From: Onchidella celtica
Taxonomy: Eukaryota; Mollusca; Gastropoda; Systellommatophora; Onchidiidae
Assembly (NCBI GenBank): GCA_963931925.1
Contig: OZ007579.1
Coordinates: 29,816,477 to 29,880,476 of the forward strand
DNA: 64,000 nt
Reading direction: 5' to 3'
In this document: in pieces, positions 30,591 through 42,264 of the stretch
Layout of the letters: each line of letters starts with the position of its first letter
Position numbering within the stretch: the first letter of the stretch is position 1
Notes under the pieces: model-generated
Database searches by the model: none
Told to the model about the DNA's origin: nothing
Seen by the model: the letters and a program-made list of their open reading frames with translations, nothing else
Translations under genes and position numbers: made by a program

Positions 30591-31512
30591 ACACTTCTTT
30601 TTTCTTTGCCACTTTGGTTATAGAAATCAGAAATGAATTATTTTCTAGTTTCATTAGATATTTCTTCCCCTGAGGTAATTGGCATTTTGTATCCAGATGT
30701 AGTAATTTAAGTTGTATTTCCTGACATGGAAAGGCGCGCGCGCGCATACATACTCACACACACAGACACATACACAAGCACACCCACGCCCATACGTTTA
30801 TACGCTTATTAGAGACGGTGCTAAACATGGGAGGGCTTGTGTGTGAGAAAATCATGATGAAAAGTCACACACACACACACACACACACACATTTATAAAG
30901 AACAATTTTTAAAAAAAACAACGGATGGAGGGCCTGACACTGACAGTATCTGAGACAGCCCTGATGAAATGTCGCAGTAATTAGTCTACCGCGGTGTTAA
31001 TGACTCTGTATTTTTTGGAATGGTCCCCTTTTAAGGTTGCCCTTCTTTGTATTATACTGACACCAGTCGTCAGGGACAGGTTGACCTGACTCCATCCACA
31101 TCATGGTTTAAGGTCACAAATTCTGGACCTACCCCTGTCCCACCCCACCGCAACCCCAATCCCCCCTACCAATCTTTCATCTCCTGTCCATAACCCAGTC
31201 ACGTGGCTACCCAAAGCGTGAAATTGATAGCTTCTACACTTAACCTGGACGCGTGATTTTTTTCAGTACAAGCTTTAACAAATTCAGGAGCGGGGCAGCA
31301 ACACACTCCCCAAACACAGGTCATCGGCTAAGGGATTTCTCGTCCTATCGAACACTGCCATGGGTGCTGCAATCTCTGGACTGTGCCTGATATGACTCCG
31401 AACGTCACAGAAAATCCCTGGGATGTGTTGGAGCTGTCCAGTGTCTGGGTGTGTGTTGCTGCCACGCTCCTGAATTTGTTAAAGCTCGTATGGAAAAAAA
31501 TCACGCAGCCTG
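30591..31512. other. Intergenic stretch with short CA/CG tracts
   Basis: No gene seen. A (GC)n/(AC)-rich stretch lies at about 30733-30785 and an (AC)n tract at about 30865-30891. Confidence 0.55.
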
Positions 31513-31697
31513 GATGCACACTACACTGGCCGATTTTGATCGGCCAACTAGTTGGATGGTGGCGTCACGCCGTTGAGTTATAGTGAGACCCAACGCACCA
31601 GCCGACTAGTTGAATCTCATTGAAACTCAATGTCGTGACGTCACTACCGAACTAGTCGGCCGATTCAAAATCGGGCTAGTGAGTGTCAGGCCTAACT
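31513..31697. mobile_element. Palindromic MITE family A, copy 6 (best preserved)
   Basis: Both halves are clear: GGCCGATTTTGATCGGCCAA, CTAGTTGGATGGTGGCGTCA on the left and GTCGTGACGTCACTACC, AACTAGTCGGCCGATTC, AAAATCGGGCTAGTGAGTG on the right. The centre holds CACCAGCCGACTAGTTG and CTCATTGAAACTCAATG. It is a good type copy for the family. Confidence 0.9.
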
Positions 31698-31759
31698 CCA
31701 CTTAATATGATATTTATTATTTCTACCTTGAGAGCACAAACAAAATTCCTAAGAATGTC

Positions 31760-31860
31760 GTTAAGGGCCTGTTGTGTAATTACAAAGCCAAATAGAGAAA
31801 AATATACTGAATGGTGTTGACTGTTGAGCTAGGGCTTATAATGCCAAATATCACCTGGCG
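31760..31860. repeat. Dispersed repeat family D, copy
   Basis: Carries GTAATTACAAAGCCAAATAG and the AGGGCTTATAATG-type block, as at 50465-50580 and 28605-28725. Confidence 0.55.
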
Positions 31861-32064
31861 CTAACAACAGCCAATACATCATAAAGACCATCACGAATGA
31901 GGACGTGGTTTTCCAGCATTCCATATCTGAAAAACTACACTAGAACCAAATGTTCTATAATTGGAACATTTCTTAATTTATGAACAAAATAAATGATTAT
32001 TTGTGATGAACATTTATATTTCTGAATTCGTTTGATCATTTTCAATTGCTTTCCTTAGATTTAC

Positions 32065-32226
<162 letters not shown>

Positions 32227-32364
32227 GTTGTGTTGGCTAAGAGAATAATGTCTGGGCATTAGAGGGTTAAACAGCCCTGTTCGGTCGCGGTGGACTGTCT
32301 CATTGACACTCGTGAAGCAGTCCGTAACAAAGCGATTACCTGTGACAAAACGTGAAGAAATTAA

Positions 32365-32585
32365 GGCCGGTGGTGCAGTGGGCCAAGTCCGTTTTGACTC
32401 AGTGCGCTAGGTCTCTCTTTCCATCAGGTAACTCAAGACACTTTTGTCGCACCCGAACTAGTGAGCTGAGAAAACCAAACCTGTTTTAGTCTCCCCAGTG
32501 CGTGAGGTCTCGTTTAACTCTAAAGTTCACGTCCCACACTTCTGACGAGACAAATCAGATTTGACTTCGTGCACCATCAGCCTAG
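32365..32585 (-). repeat. Dispersed repeat family H, copy 3 (reversed)
   Basis: Reverse complement of the family H block order: GGTGGTGCAGTGGGCCAAGT, GACTCAGTGCGCTAGGTCTC, GTGCGTGAGGTCTCG. The closest partner is 42735-42955. Confidence 0.55.
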
Positions 32586-32733
32586 GAGCCCTCGATTGTT
32601 GTCTACAGCAATGTTTCTCTCTTTTTTCTTGTCACACTCTTTTCCCAACAGCGACAGTGTACGACAGCGATCCGACCCTTTCGTCGTCAATATCAACACT
32701 ACTTCGTTGCAGAGAATAATTGGAACGGACATC

Positions 32734-32769
<36 letters not shown>

Positions 32770-33000
32770 GGCATCATCGTCATCATCATCATCATCATCA
32801 TCATCATCGCCATCATCGGCATCATCATCATCATCATCATCGTCGTCGTCATCATCATCATCGTCATCATCATCATACCATTATCATTATCATCATCATC
32901 ATCACCATCGCCATTATCATCAGCATCATCATCATCATAATCATCATTATCATCATCGCCATCATCATCATCATTATCGACATCATCATCATTATCATAC
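32734..33000. repeat. (ATC)n trinucleotide array
   Basis: About 270 bp of ATC/ATT/GTC trinucleotides. Poly-Ile, poly-Ser, poly-His and poly-Met ORFs here are frame readings of the array. Confidence 0.97.
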
Positions 33001-33230
33001 TGTATGGCAATGGAGCTAGAGGGTGAATATGTAACTATGCAGCAAGCACCAAATATTTCATGACTACATGATCAAAAAAATGACGAGACTTTGTCTACTC
33101 CCTCAACTTTTTTTTTGTTTAACGATAAATTGGACGAACTTCAATCTTCAGTATTTTTTTCTGTACGTTTTGTCTTTCTTTTGAAGGACAAGAAATTAGA
33201 CCCATTTTCTATTAGGTAGGGTCTAAATTC

Positions 33231-33446
33231 CAGTGGTTCTTAACCTTGTTGGAGGTACTGAACCCCACAAATTCCATACATGCCTTCATCGAACCCTTCG
33301 TAGTTGGAAAAATAAAATGTGCTTTTTTTTTCTTCAAATTCAAAACATATGTATATCATACGAGTGGGGTGAACCAAACCGCCGAACCCCTGAAACTGAC
33401 TCACCGAACCCCTGGGGTTCGATCGAACCCAGGTTAAGAACCACTG
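33231..33446. mobile_element. hAT-type MITE
   Basis: Perfect 16-bp TIRs CAGTGGTTCTTAACCT at both ends of a 216-bp element. CAGTGGTTCT is a common hAT terminus. The flanks share TCTAAAT near each end but slightly offset (GTCTAAATTC on the left, ACTCTAAATAC on the right), so the 8-bp duplication is imperfect. No coding capacity. Confidence 0.85.
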
Positions 33447-34509
33447 ACTCTAAATACATGATTAGAAACCAAGTTCTTAGCCTCTCTTTAAGGTGTCGGG
33501 TGGTAGGTGGAACTGACCCTAAATAATTATCCGTCGGATCAAATAGTTGAAATAAAATGTTGAACAAATTTGGGATTCCCTTAATACATTGTTACCTGAG
33601 ATTAAATTAGCAAATAAAATAAATATGTTTCAGAATCAGAATTGTAATAAAATGCCATGATTCCACCCCTTACGTTATGAGAAAATAATTGTTTTTTCAA
33701 ACTAGATTTCCATACTTTGAAATCTGATTACTATGTGAAATAAATCCCATAATGATTACTTTACTGTTGTCGCGCCTCTAAGGAGTTAATCCCTTTTCAC
33801 GTTTCAAGGCCCAAATTAGACGACCGCAAAAGGTTAAAAAAAAATTCATCAGGCGTAGAAAATCTCCGGTTACCACGTGAATTAATTAATTTAATTAATG
33901 CACATGTCCAATTAGCCAAGATTTTTATCCCACTTTTTCTTTTCAGAACAAGCAAAAATAGTGTGAAAAACGTGACTTACGAAATGTCATTTGAGAGGCT
34001 TTTTTTTTAAGCCAGCACGTTTCACTTTCACACGTTTTCTGATGTAGGCGGTTCCCGTTAGGTGAAATGTTGAATGGATAATGACCCAGCCAGTAACCCT
34101 ACCGTCGATCCGATCATGTAAGAGTGACCTCAGGCTCCTTGTGTCTGAATTCGAGTTTGACGGCTCGTCGGCACGATATCAGCCATTTTGTGTCTTTCAC
34201 AGTTTTTGTTCCTTATCTTGTTTTGGGTCAGTTTTCAACTCTCAGGTTAGTTTTGAGTTTGAGTTCAAGTTTGGGTTTTACGTCGCTTTGGCATGGCAAC
34301 GGCCACTTTGCGCCCTTCACGGTCTATTTGAGTACACTTTCTTTATTTATGTTTCGTATTCATCTGTCGCCTCAGGTGCCTCGAACATCTAGCAGCCACA
34401 GGGAAGCTGGAAGGCAGGAAAAGCAGGGGGTAGACAGAGAAAAACTTTCAGTTAAAGTCTTAATTCATGGACAAAAAATAAATGTCACAACAGCAACCCC
34501 TTCTTGATG
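33447..34509. other. Intergenic stretch, no gene seen
   Basis: AT-rich. The two overlapping 100-residue ORFs at 34081-34507 show no recognisable domain. Confidence 0.5.
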
Positions 34510-34585
34510 TTGGCTGATGACACTACCGAGTGGAGAGCCATGATCGCCAATGTCTGTTCCAGACAGGGCAACCGATGATGATGAT
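34510..34585 (+). pseudogene. RTE-like LINE, extreme 3' fragment
   Basis: The plus strand encodes ADDTTEWRAMIANVCSRQGN followed by a stop and a (TGA)n/(ATG)n tail. The last residues and the immediate microsatellite-like tail match RTE-clade 3' ends, and the tail type is the same as in the large LINE at 9545-12401. Only about 75 bp remain. Confidence 0.65.
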
Positions 34586-35241
34586 TCAGAGCTTTTAAGT
34601 TTCACAATAGAATTAAATACATTCATATAATTTTGTCACACTGGTAAAATTCTCAAAACTTGTTTAGTGTAGATCAGGCCCTTATAAATACAATAAAATA
34701 AAAGTGAAATTAAAAATATAATATTAAAAGGCCGGTACCATCAAATACAATTATGTGTAGCCCCCCGACAAAATGGGGCACATTTCGGCACTACCTGATT
34801 CGAGAAAATAGTTAAAAGGCATCATAGGGTTTATCCATTTTGTGTTTCCAGACTTTTGAAAAGTTTAATCTCTTTACTATTCCTTTTCCAAATCATAATC
34901 CTCTTTGAGAAGGATAAATACCTCAAAACTGACTTTGAATCGAGTCAACATCATTAAGTTTGGCTAAAAGCCGAATCTTCAAAAGCGTTTTTCTCAAAAC
35001 TGTGGTTATGTCACTTCCTGTCTTTGAGATGCCACGCACATCATCTCTGCTAATTAAATTATAGCACTTGTTATTATTTTTTTTTACCAAACGAAAGGGC
35101 TATTTGCTGGTGCCAATATATCCATACCACCAAAATGTATGAAGTGCCTCATTTTGCCGGGCGCCGACACATATCTATCCATAGTATGAATTTTGTAATG
35201 ATAAAGATCTATGATGTAGGAGATCCGGGGCTGCGACGACA
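34586..35241. other. Intergenic stretch, no gene seen
   Basis: AT-rich with a T run at about 35078-35087. No features recognised. Confidence 0.5.
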
Positions 35242-35408
35242 GACCTACACGCGCATCAGCCGATTTTAATCCACAGACTAATTGGATGGCGACGTCACGA
35301 CAATTAGTTTCAATGAGACCTAGCACACCAGCCAAACTAGTTGGATATCGAGGAACTCAATGTAGTGGCGTCACTATTCAATTGATCCACATATCAAAAT
35401 CTAATGTC
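35242..35408. mobile_element. Palindromic MITE family A, copy 7
   Basis: The left half is CATCAGCCGATTTTAATCC, GGATGGCGACGTCACGAC, TAGTTTCAATGAGACC. The right half is GAACTCAATGTAGTGGCGTC and ACATATCAAAATCTA. Full length but diverged. Confidence 0.8.
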
Positions 35409-35574
35409 CTCCATTTTCGTATTCCTTCAACTCATCACCTAAGGGAGGTATCATTTTAAGCCCGGAACGGCACAGTCAACTGCTGGCGGATAAGAAGTGC
35501 ACACCATAATTTACTGTATTTTCTTATTAAATCCGGAAAGATCCTATCATACTAAGTCCGGTCAGCCATAATAT

Positions 35575-35690
35575 ATAGTACCGTGCATGTCATAAAAAGT
35601 AACCGTATCAAGCGTTCAGTTTGGTGCATAGTGTTCTGGTGCGCATGAGTTCTGAAGCAAGACTGTAGTTTATTACATTTATGATATGAA

Positions 35691-35789
<99 letters not shown>

Positions 35790-35820
35790 CACATGATTGT
35801 TTATTCCCGGCAATCCGGGA
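35575..35820 (+). repeat. Dispersed repeat family G, copy 1, with (GA)n
   Basis: Matches 61200-61385 in reverse complement: ACCGTGCATGTCATAAAAAG, GAGTTCTGAAGCAAGACTG and the ATGATTGTTTATTCCCGGCA end. A (GA)n array of about 100 bp (35689-35788) lies inside copy 1, while copy 2 has a short CT/C tract at that place, so the microsatellite belongs to the element. Confidence 0.75.
35689..35788. repeat. (GA)n microsatellite
   Basis: About 100 bp of GA with one GG interruption near 35704, inside family G. Confidence 0.96.
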
Positions 35821-37307
35821 AGACCCCATCATATTAAGCCCGGTCAGACACAGTCAGCCTCTGCCACAGTAATTTCTTGGGTGTACATTTTTGCTGGCAG
35901 CAACTGGCTGTATCGTTCCCGGCTTGGTGTGACACCTCCCTCACCACGTTAAACGTTACTTTGTGGTTTAGTCATTATAATAAACAATTAAAATAGATGG
36001 GAACTGCGAAACAGTTTGATAGGTACTACATAGCATATTTAAATATGTGCCAAAGTGTGCATTTGTTATATCTCTCTTCTACATACTAAAAGATCTCCAG
36101 CTTTCAGAAAATGGAGTAGAACAAACAAGATCTTATTTACAACTAAGGCCGTCTTTTGTGGAAATACGAATTTTCATATCACCGTTGCTTGTCTATTTGT
36201 TTGCTTGTTTGTTTATAAACGGCCAAACTGCTGACCTGGGCAGGCTGAAACTTGGTCCACTAGAATAAAGGGGCAATTAAACTCTGACACAAGGAACGCC
36301 AATGAAAAGGTCGGTCACTCTGTCTTTTTGTCTGTTATGTTAATCTAACCTATTTTTTCGCTCAAAACAACTGTTAATTGGTTTGTTGCGCTTGCCGTCA
36401 CAAAGATTGCGATCCCTGCATTTTTTTTAATACGTCAAAATATCTACAATGACGATTAGCAACGGCGCTGTTAACAAAACGCTGAAAACAAAAATTTTCA
36501 CTGGTTTTCAAATGTGTGACTCTTGACAATTCTGCCGTGAAACCAAACAAAAAAAGTATTCACCAATGTAATTTAGCTCAAATTCACTTTTCACCATTAT
36601 TTCATACAGTGAAATTTGTTCTGTCTTCCTATCTGGATTATAATTTTGCACGACTGACAGTTTCTTGTGATGGTCACAAAATGGAACCTGAACAAGGAAT
36701 AAAGCAAAGGTCAATGTCAAATGTTTTAGGATGGCCTGGCTTTTAAAGTTCCATTCCTGGCGCATACTGTCCAGTTCCGTAACACGACAGAATTCGTTTC
36801 TAAAAACAATTGAAGTATTATGTATCTAATGATTGTGCTATTCCTTATCGGTCTCAGAGATTATTTCATTACAAACATTGGGCACTCCCTCAGTGGTGTT
36901 GCATGAATTTTGTTTTAAATGCTCTGCTCGTTTTGATAATTATGACATAATATCGCTATCTTTGTTTGTAAACATGAATTAAATGACATGCAGATGCAGA
37001 AGTCTCCCCACATGTAAGCTTACATCTTGAAAGGAAGGGCCACCTTAGGCCAACTGCATCTACATGTAAGCTGAATTTAGTGTTATTTTCCCCACGGTTA
37101 CACAGTAAATGATAATAAAACATGCAGAACATTCAGAAATCTTTAAAAAATATTGAAACATTAATACTTTGCCGTTATGATGATGGACACTGGACATTTC
37201 ACGTTAATAGCACTGAACTGGAATAGATTCCATTCGATCAAACTTGTTCAAGATAGCACGCTTGATGAATTATTTTTTAAAATAAATATCATGTTGTTTA
37301 TAGTCGT
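35821..37307. other. Intergenic stretch with a reversed family C fragment
   Basis: No gene seen. 36040-36145 is a reversed fragment of family C (complement contains GATCTTTTAGTATGTAG and ATAACAAATGCACACTTTG). Confidence 0.5.
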
Positions 37308-37490
37308 TTGAACACGCCGGATTGACGTCAAGTTTGCTCAAAAGAGTGGCATTGACGTAGGTCGGCTAATTACGACATTACCCCTTCGTCGGTTTGATGT
37401 AAGAAATCTGTTTTTTATGCTAACAGTGTACCAATCTTTCTGGAAGTCTTATAAATCTTCGTCGTATTGACGTTCTTTCACAATGGGCTG
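37308..37490. repeat. Dispersed repeat family I, copy 3
   Basis: GATTGACGTCAAGTTTGCTC at the start matches 2915-3112. The further GTTTGATGTAAGAAATC and GTATTGACGTTC blocks follow in the same order. It ends just before the Harbinger-like element. Confidence 0.5.
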
Positions 37491-37691
37491 TTGTTCGGGG
37501 ACCGTAGTGTCTTAAGTGCCCCATACACCCTCAAATTTGTTTGTCAAACATTTTTGATCAAATTTTTTTGACAGTTTGACGTTTGCCCTACACGCTCAAT
37601 TTTTTTAAATCAAACATTAGTTTGTAATGGAGGGACCAACAGCGTTGGCTCTTGCTTTAGCCTTGCCAAGTAAAACAAAAAAGAAAAGAAA

Positions 37692-38009
37692 TCAAAGAGC
37701 ATCAAAAAACCAGACTGAAGGCTGGTAGATATCATCTGCACCGGCCCCAGGCTTTTGAGGATCATCCAATTTCTTCAACTCCCTTCGAAAACTCGTCCGC
37801 ATTGAGTTAATTTTCTTTTTCATTTCTTCTTTTGTGGCATCTGCATACCACTCCTTGTGTTTCAGCAGCAGAGCATCATAGGCAGCCTCTTTTTTTTTTT
37901 TATCTCTGTCACTATATTCTTTACTTTTAACTTTCCACAGTTCAGGCAAACTCTGGTACACTTCAATCAGCTCCAGAATAAAAAATTTTTCATCCTTTGA
38001 TGGCGCCAT
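37692..38009 (-). CDS. MADF (Myb/SANT-like) domain protein of a Harbinger-type element
   Basis: A 105-residue ORF starting MAPSKDEKFFILELIEVYQS. It has the MADF pattern: a hydrophobic helix ending LPELW (residues 21-25), KSKEYSDRDKKKKEA, a middle helix with HKEWY, then NSMRTSFRRELKK and a late aromatic pair SVWFF (98-102). MADF domains bind DNA. PIF/Harbinger transposons characteristically carry a Myb/SANT or MADF gene next to the transposase, which recruits the transposase to DNA. The ORF stops at 37692, right after the aromatic block where family members usually continue, so it may be truncated or be one exon. A CpG-richer stretch at about 38120-38220 lies upstream. It sits between TIRs, so it is a transposon gene rather than a host gene. 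Confidence 0.75.
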   Translation of the reverse strand: MAPSKDEKFFILELIEVYQSLPELWKVKSKEYSDRDKKKKEAAYDALLLKHKEWYADATKEEMKKKINSMRTSFRRELKKLDDPQKPGAGADDIYQPSVWFFDAL

Positions 38010-38489
38010 GATGATGTAAAAAGTACATCTTTTCTATCCGGCAGCAACTGAAAAAATAATGTTTGTACAAATAAATTTGATGAAGCCAAAGATCTTAAAA
38101 TAGTATTCACCTAGATTCCCTAGTCGCGTTGCGAGAACCAGCTCGCGGCGTCCCGGGCGTGGAGAGCGAAAACAATGGCGGCTTGAGGTCAAGCTGTCCA
38201 AGCGGCGGCCTAGCAACGCTACTGTTTACCATAGGAAACACAAACCGTTTGCCTCGAATTTGATAGTAGGCCTACGATGTAGTACATAGTAAGCCTAGCG
38301 TGTTGTTTTACGTTGTCGAGAAATGTAGATCCTGAGTGCTACAACAATCAGGAAAATGTCAGAGATTCTAGAATAAGAGAACATTGTAGGCCTACAATTG
38401 TTTTTAATACATGTATAAGGAGGTCTAGAAGAAGAAACTCAGAAGCTTGGACCGACAGACTCGCAAATTCTTACTTCAACGTGTGTGTT

Positions 38490-38514
38490 AGAGAGAGAGA
38501 GAGAGAGAGAGGGG

Positions 38515-38564
<50 letters not shown>
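38490..38564. repeat. (GA)n microsatellite
   Basis: GA tract interrupted by a G run at 38511-38517, inside the Harbinger-like element. Confidence 0.95.
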
Positions 38565-38566
<2 letters not shown>

Positions 38567-38847
38567 CTATAAGACGTACCACCATAACAGCTACAAAATC
38601 AGAAAAAATGAAAGTAATCGACAACCTCACCCCCCCCCCCCTAATAAAATAAACAGACGGATATCAAGATCCAGCAGAAGCTCAAGTGCATGGGCAGACA
38701 CTCACTAGTAGCATGTGAGAGTGTGAGGGGGGGGGGAATAAGGCGCAAGCATGATAATGGCTACATAAAATCATAATTTGCTACGTCAACATCAGCCTCC
38801 AACCACCTGTGACAGACACCCCCCCCCCTCCCTCCCCCCCCCCCAAA

Positions 38848-38851
38848 AGAC

Positions 38852-38912
<61 letters not shown>
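38848..38912. repeat. (GA)n microsatellite preceded by a C-rich tract
   Basis: GA tract of about 60 bp with one GG interruption. A C-rich tract with T/A breaks at about 38818-38844 precedes it. Confidence 0.95.
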
Positions 38913-38916
<4 letters not shown>

Positions 38917-39344
38917 GGGGGAGACAGACATGTAGAGGAGAGGGAGAGAGACTCACTTACTCTTGTTCGCTCACTCACTTACTCACACACTCGTCACTCG
39001 ACTCAGTCACTGTCATGTTGCAGAAAAAGTAAACCAGGCTAACCGGAAGAGTTGTTTCTGACCTCAATGGCCGAAAGCGTTGAGGTACGGTCACGTGACC
39101 TCACCAGGGAATCTAGGTTAATACTATTTTAAGATCTTTGGATGAAGCCCATACACGATCAATTAGTTTGACGGTTTGACAAAAAATATCAACAGAAAAC
39201 AGATCCCTCAAATATTTGACATCAAATTTTTTTGACCATCAAACACGCCCACACACGATCAAAAATCTATCAAAAAAATTTGTGTCAAACAGATTTGATC
39301 AAACCATCAAACAAATTTGAGCGTGTATGGGGCACTTTACCTAG

Positions 39345-39420
39345 AAAGTTACAGCTGAACAGTGAACACAACTCTGTATTTTCTCTATTTGGCTTTGTAA
39401 TTAGTCTACGCTTACCTAGC
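39345..39420. repeat. Dispersed repeat family D, copy (reversed)
   Basis: ACAGCTGAACAGTGAACACA, then TATTTTCTCTATTTGGC, TTTGTAATTAGTCTACGC. It starts within 10 bp of the Harbinger element's right end. Confidence 0.6.
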
Positions 39421-41204
39421 AAACATCCTTCACAATGCAAGACACCGTTGTTTCGTTCTAGGTAAAAATCCACATTTCTGTGTTATAGAATACAGCTACT
39501 AAATAGGTTGTTTTGCAGTGGAAAAACCCATCAAACTGTCTATAAACTAAGCCCTTCTAGAATTCGGGCGCCAATTTGTCTGGCTGATCTAATCGTAAGA
39601 TTGAAATGCATAGACTTTATGCAAGAACATTTTCCTGGTACCATTGTAGTAAGAGTAGCTGAAGAAAACACTCCCATAAATTTTATTTCATTATGCGAGT
39701 AGTATTGTGACAGTCTGCGCTAAGCACAGATTTCCTTTTGTTGTTTTTTCTTTATGGTCCTCGTGGGTTTCTCTGATTATGCAATTGCAAATCCCAGTTT
39801 TCGGCTTTGCCCAAGACATTGATGGTTTTAGTTCTAAGACGTGCCTAAGTCAGGAAATGGTAAATTTGAGATATTGAGCAACAAGCAGTTTTCATGCAAG
39901 GTACGACTCTGGAAAGGTTGCCAAGCTCGATAAGGAACAGTCCTGGGTTAATGTGCTCATAGCACACTCTCTGATACTTATGCACAACTATCTTGTTTGT
40001 TTTGGAGTCTAAATGGACAGCGGCGTGCAGAAAGGGAGTGGAGCTGAGGGGGGCGACGGCCCCGGGGATCATTTCAGGAGGGGGGGGGGCATCCAATCAA
40101 AGAGTGAAATTAAATTTAAGTCTTCTGAAATTTGAAATGATCGCTGTTAACTTCATTGTACAAGCTGCCCTACAGGCCTACAAGCTGGACGTGTGAAATG
40201 AGGATCTGTGTTAAGCGAGACCAGAGTAGAGAACCTAGTGCATGATTGTAAATAATATGCGAAAAGCTGATTAAGATAATATGAAGTAGCGGTAAATCTA
40301 TGAGCTCTGTAGAATTCGCTTATATTTAATTTGGATAAAAAGTTTATTTCAACTGTTTTTACATTTTTAAAAAGCGCTTCCGTTCTTACATTCCTCAGTA
40401 TTAGTCCTTAAACTGTCTTGAGTCTTGGGGTATACAATCTAGGAGTTGGGAGCCCGGCATCACCAATTCTCAACACGACACTCCATGACTGTAACCTCTT
40501 TTGATCTAGCGTGTCTCTTATGCCTTCACGCGTCCCAAAACAATGCTGATCTAGAATATTCAGTTCTATTTCCTGGGCCGATTAGCAACGCTCTCCCGTG
40601 CTTGTTACAGACTTGCGCAGCCTGTCGACGCTTCCCTAAAGCTTTACTGATACACTGAATGCAACACACAGAAGGTTAAACAGAAAAGAAGGGGAATTGT
40701 TGCTACAGGGACAAATTAATTTCAATACACTTTGTAAATTTCCTGAAGAAGAATTAGTTCGGATAAAAATTCCTGTGATTATGTTATAAAACCTTTACAG
40801 CCTTTGGTTGTCAAACTCCATGAAATACCTGTTACCTGAAGTATTAACACTGCCCTACATCATTCATATTCAGTGCTTCGTAAAGCACATTAGTGACAAA
40901 CACTATCTGCAATTTTAATTTTATTATTCTGATTTCACGAATCGTCATTTTGTTCTAATCAGCTTGATATTTTACAGAATCTGTAACCATGAAATAGCAC
41001 TAATTCTGATGGAACACAGTTAACTTTGCATTTTATCAAGAAAGATCCCATAATGACGCTTAACTGCAATTACGATATTTGCGGTCGGGAGCCATACTAT
41101 ACATACAGGACATGCGATCAGAAGAGGGGGGGGGGGGGGAGGGGGTGCCCATAGTGTACGAAAAATACCGCATGAAGGGGGGGAGGGGGACGGCAGAGTG
41201 GGGG
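39421..41204. other. Intergenic stretch, no gene seen
   Basis: Short G runs at 40080-40089, 41126-41140 and 41177-41189. No coding, RNA or transposon feature was recognised. Confidence 0.5.
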
Positions 41205-41400
41205 AAGGTTCTGAAGAGAGTACGTACGCTTTTCAATTATTATTAAAATGTTTGTATTTATTTATAGATTTAAACATATTACAACAAATTGAGTTCTAGT
41301 ATTACATAAATATAATATGGAAACCAACATCATATATTTCATGAAACAGGTCCTTGCAAAATCAAAATACCACTTTAAGTTTTAGAACATCAACACCCAC
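41205..41400. repeat. Dispersed repeat family L, copy 1
   Basis: Shares GTACGCTTTTCAATTATTAT, a GGAACC..ATTACAT-type middle and ATACCACTTTAAGTTTTAGA with 62985-63180. Both copies are preceded by a G-rich segment. Confidence 0.5.
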
Positions 41401-41639
41401 TGTTCCAATGGCCGTACACTCGTACGCGGGGTGGGGGGGGGGGGGCGAGGGGCATTGAAGCCAAGGCCAGGGAATGCCTACATGAAGAGAGGTAGAGAGA
41501 GTGGGGGTGTGTCTGATTTTAACATAATCAAGCGTAATATTTTCTGGGTGTTCCCTGACATCTTTCACAAGGTTCAATGCCATGTTATTTCATGTAGCAA
41601 AACCTGTTATTCAGTTATGATCAGTTTATGCAATGATGC

Positions 41640-41760
41640 GTGTACGACCATGTGTATGAGCTCTGTAAATGCTCTGGGAATTTCCCTCATGGGTTAATAA
41701 AATGATTTTCATCTTATCTTATGTTATCTTATATTATCTTATTTTTTACCCATCTATATA
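41640..41760 (+). mobile_element. Retroposon 3' tail (CR1/L2-type) with (TTATC)n end
   Basis: Segment GGGAATTTCCCTCATGGGTT then AATAAAATGATTTTCATC followed by TTATC/TTATG repeats resembles the conserved 3' terminus of L2/CR1-clade LINEs and SINEs that use their machinery (TTTCCC..GGG..TTAATAAA). Only the end is recognisable. Confidence 0.55.
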
Positions 41761-42264
41761 AATATTGTTCACTCTCCGGGCATTCACTCCCCACGTACTC
41801 TATGCAATCCGCCCGTCCATTTCTTCTTACCGAGTAATCATATCGCTCCACCTGCAGATGACATTAAACTCATTTATTGCAGTTGTAAATCTGCTGCTTG
41901 AAGCAATTAATGTGTCCGATTACACCCACTTTCCACTCCAACGATAAGATCTGAGTAGTTCTGTATAGAAGTCAAGACTCTCCCCGTCAAAATAAACATA
42001 GCAACAATTGTCGGGTGGTAACTCAACGTCGGCGTCAGCGGTTATCAAAGTGTATGGAATGGATGGACAAATGGACCCTTCGCTCTATGATTTGTTTGTT
42101 GTTGTTGTTTTTTTGCCAGCAAACCACTTCTTAATGAATTAGTTACACACTCCTTTTTTCCAGCAATGGGTAACAAACTCCTGATGAGCAGAAATAGCAT
42201 ACATTTTGCACCTGAGCAAAACAAGATGAACCAAACAAACAAAGACATGAAGACAGTTCTGCAG

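Larger units (their letters stand above)
37515..39336 (-). mobile_element. PIF/Harbinger-like element carrying a MADF ORF
   Basis: A 1822-bp element. The left end AGTGCCCCATACACCCTC and the right end (complement AGTGCCCCATACACGCTC) pair over 29 bp with one mismatch, with further imperfect pairing inside. It is flanked by TTA at 37512-37514 and 39337-39339, a TWA 3-bp duplication as in PIF/Harbinger. A second inner inverted repeat pairs 38078-38122 with 39101-39149. The interior holds a MADF-domain ORF and two (GA)n arrays but no transposase, so it is non-autonomous. Confidence 0.82.

Noticed and set aside
37692-38009. Host MADF transcription factor gene
   Set aside because: The ORF lies between TIRs with a TTA duplication, so a transposon-borne gene is more likely.
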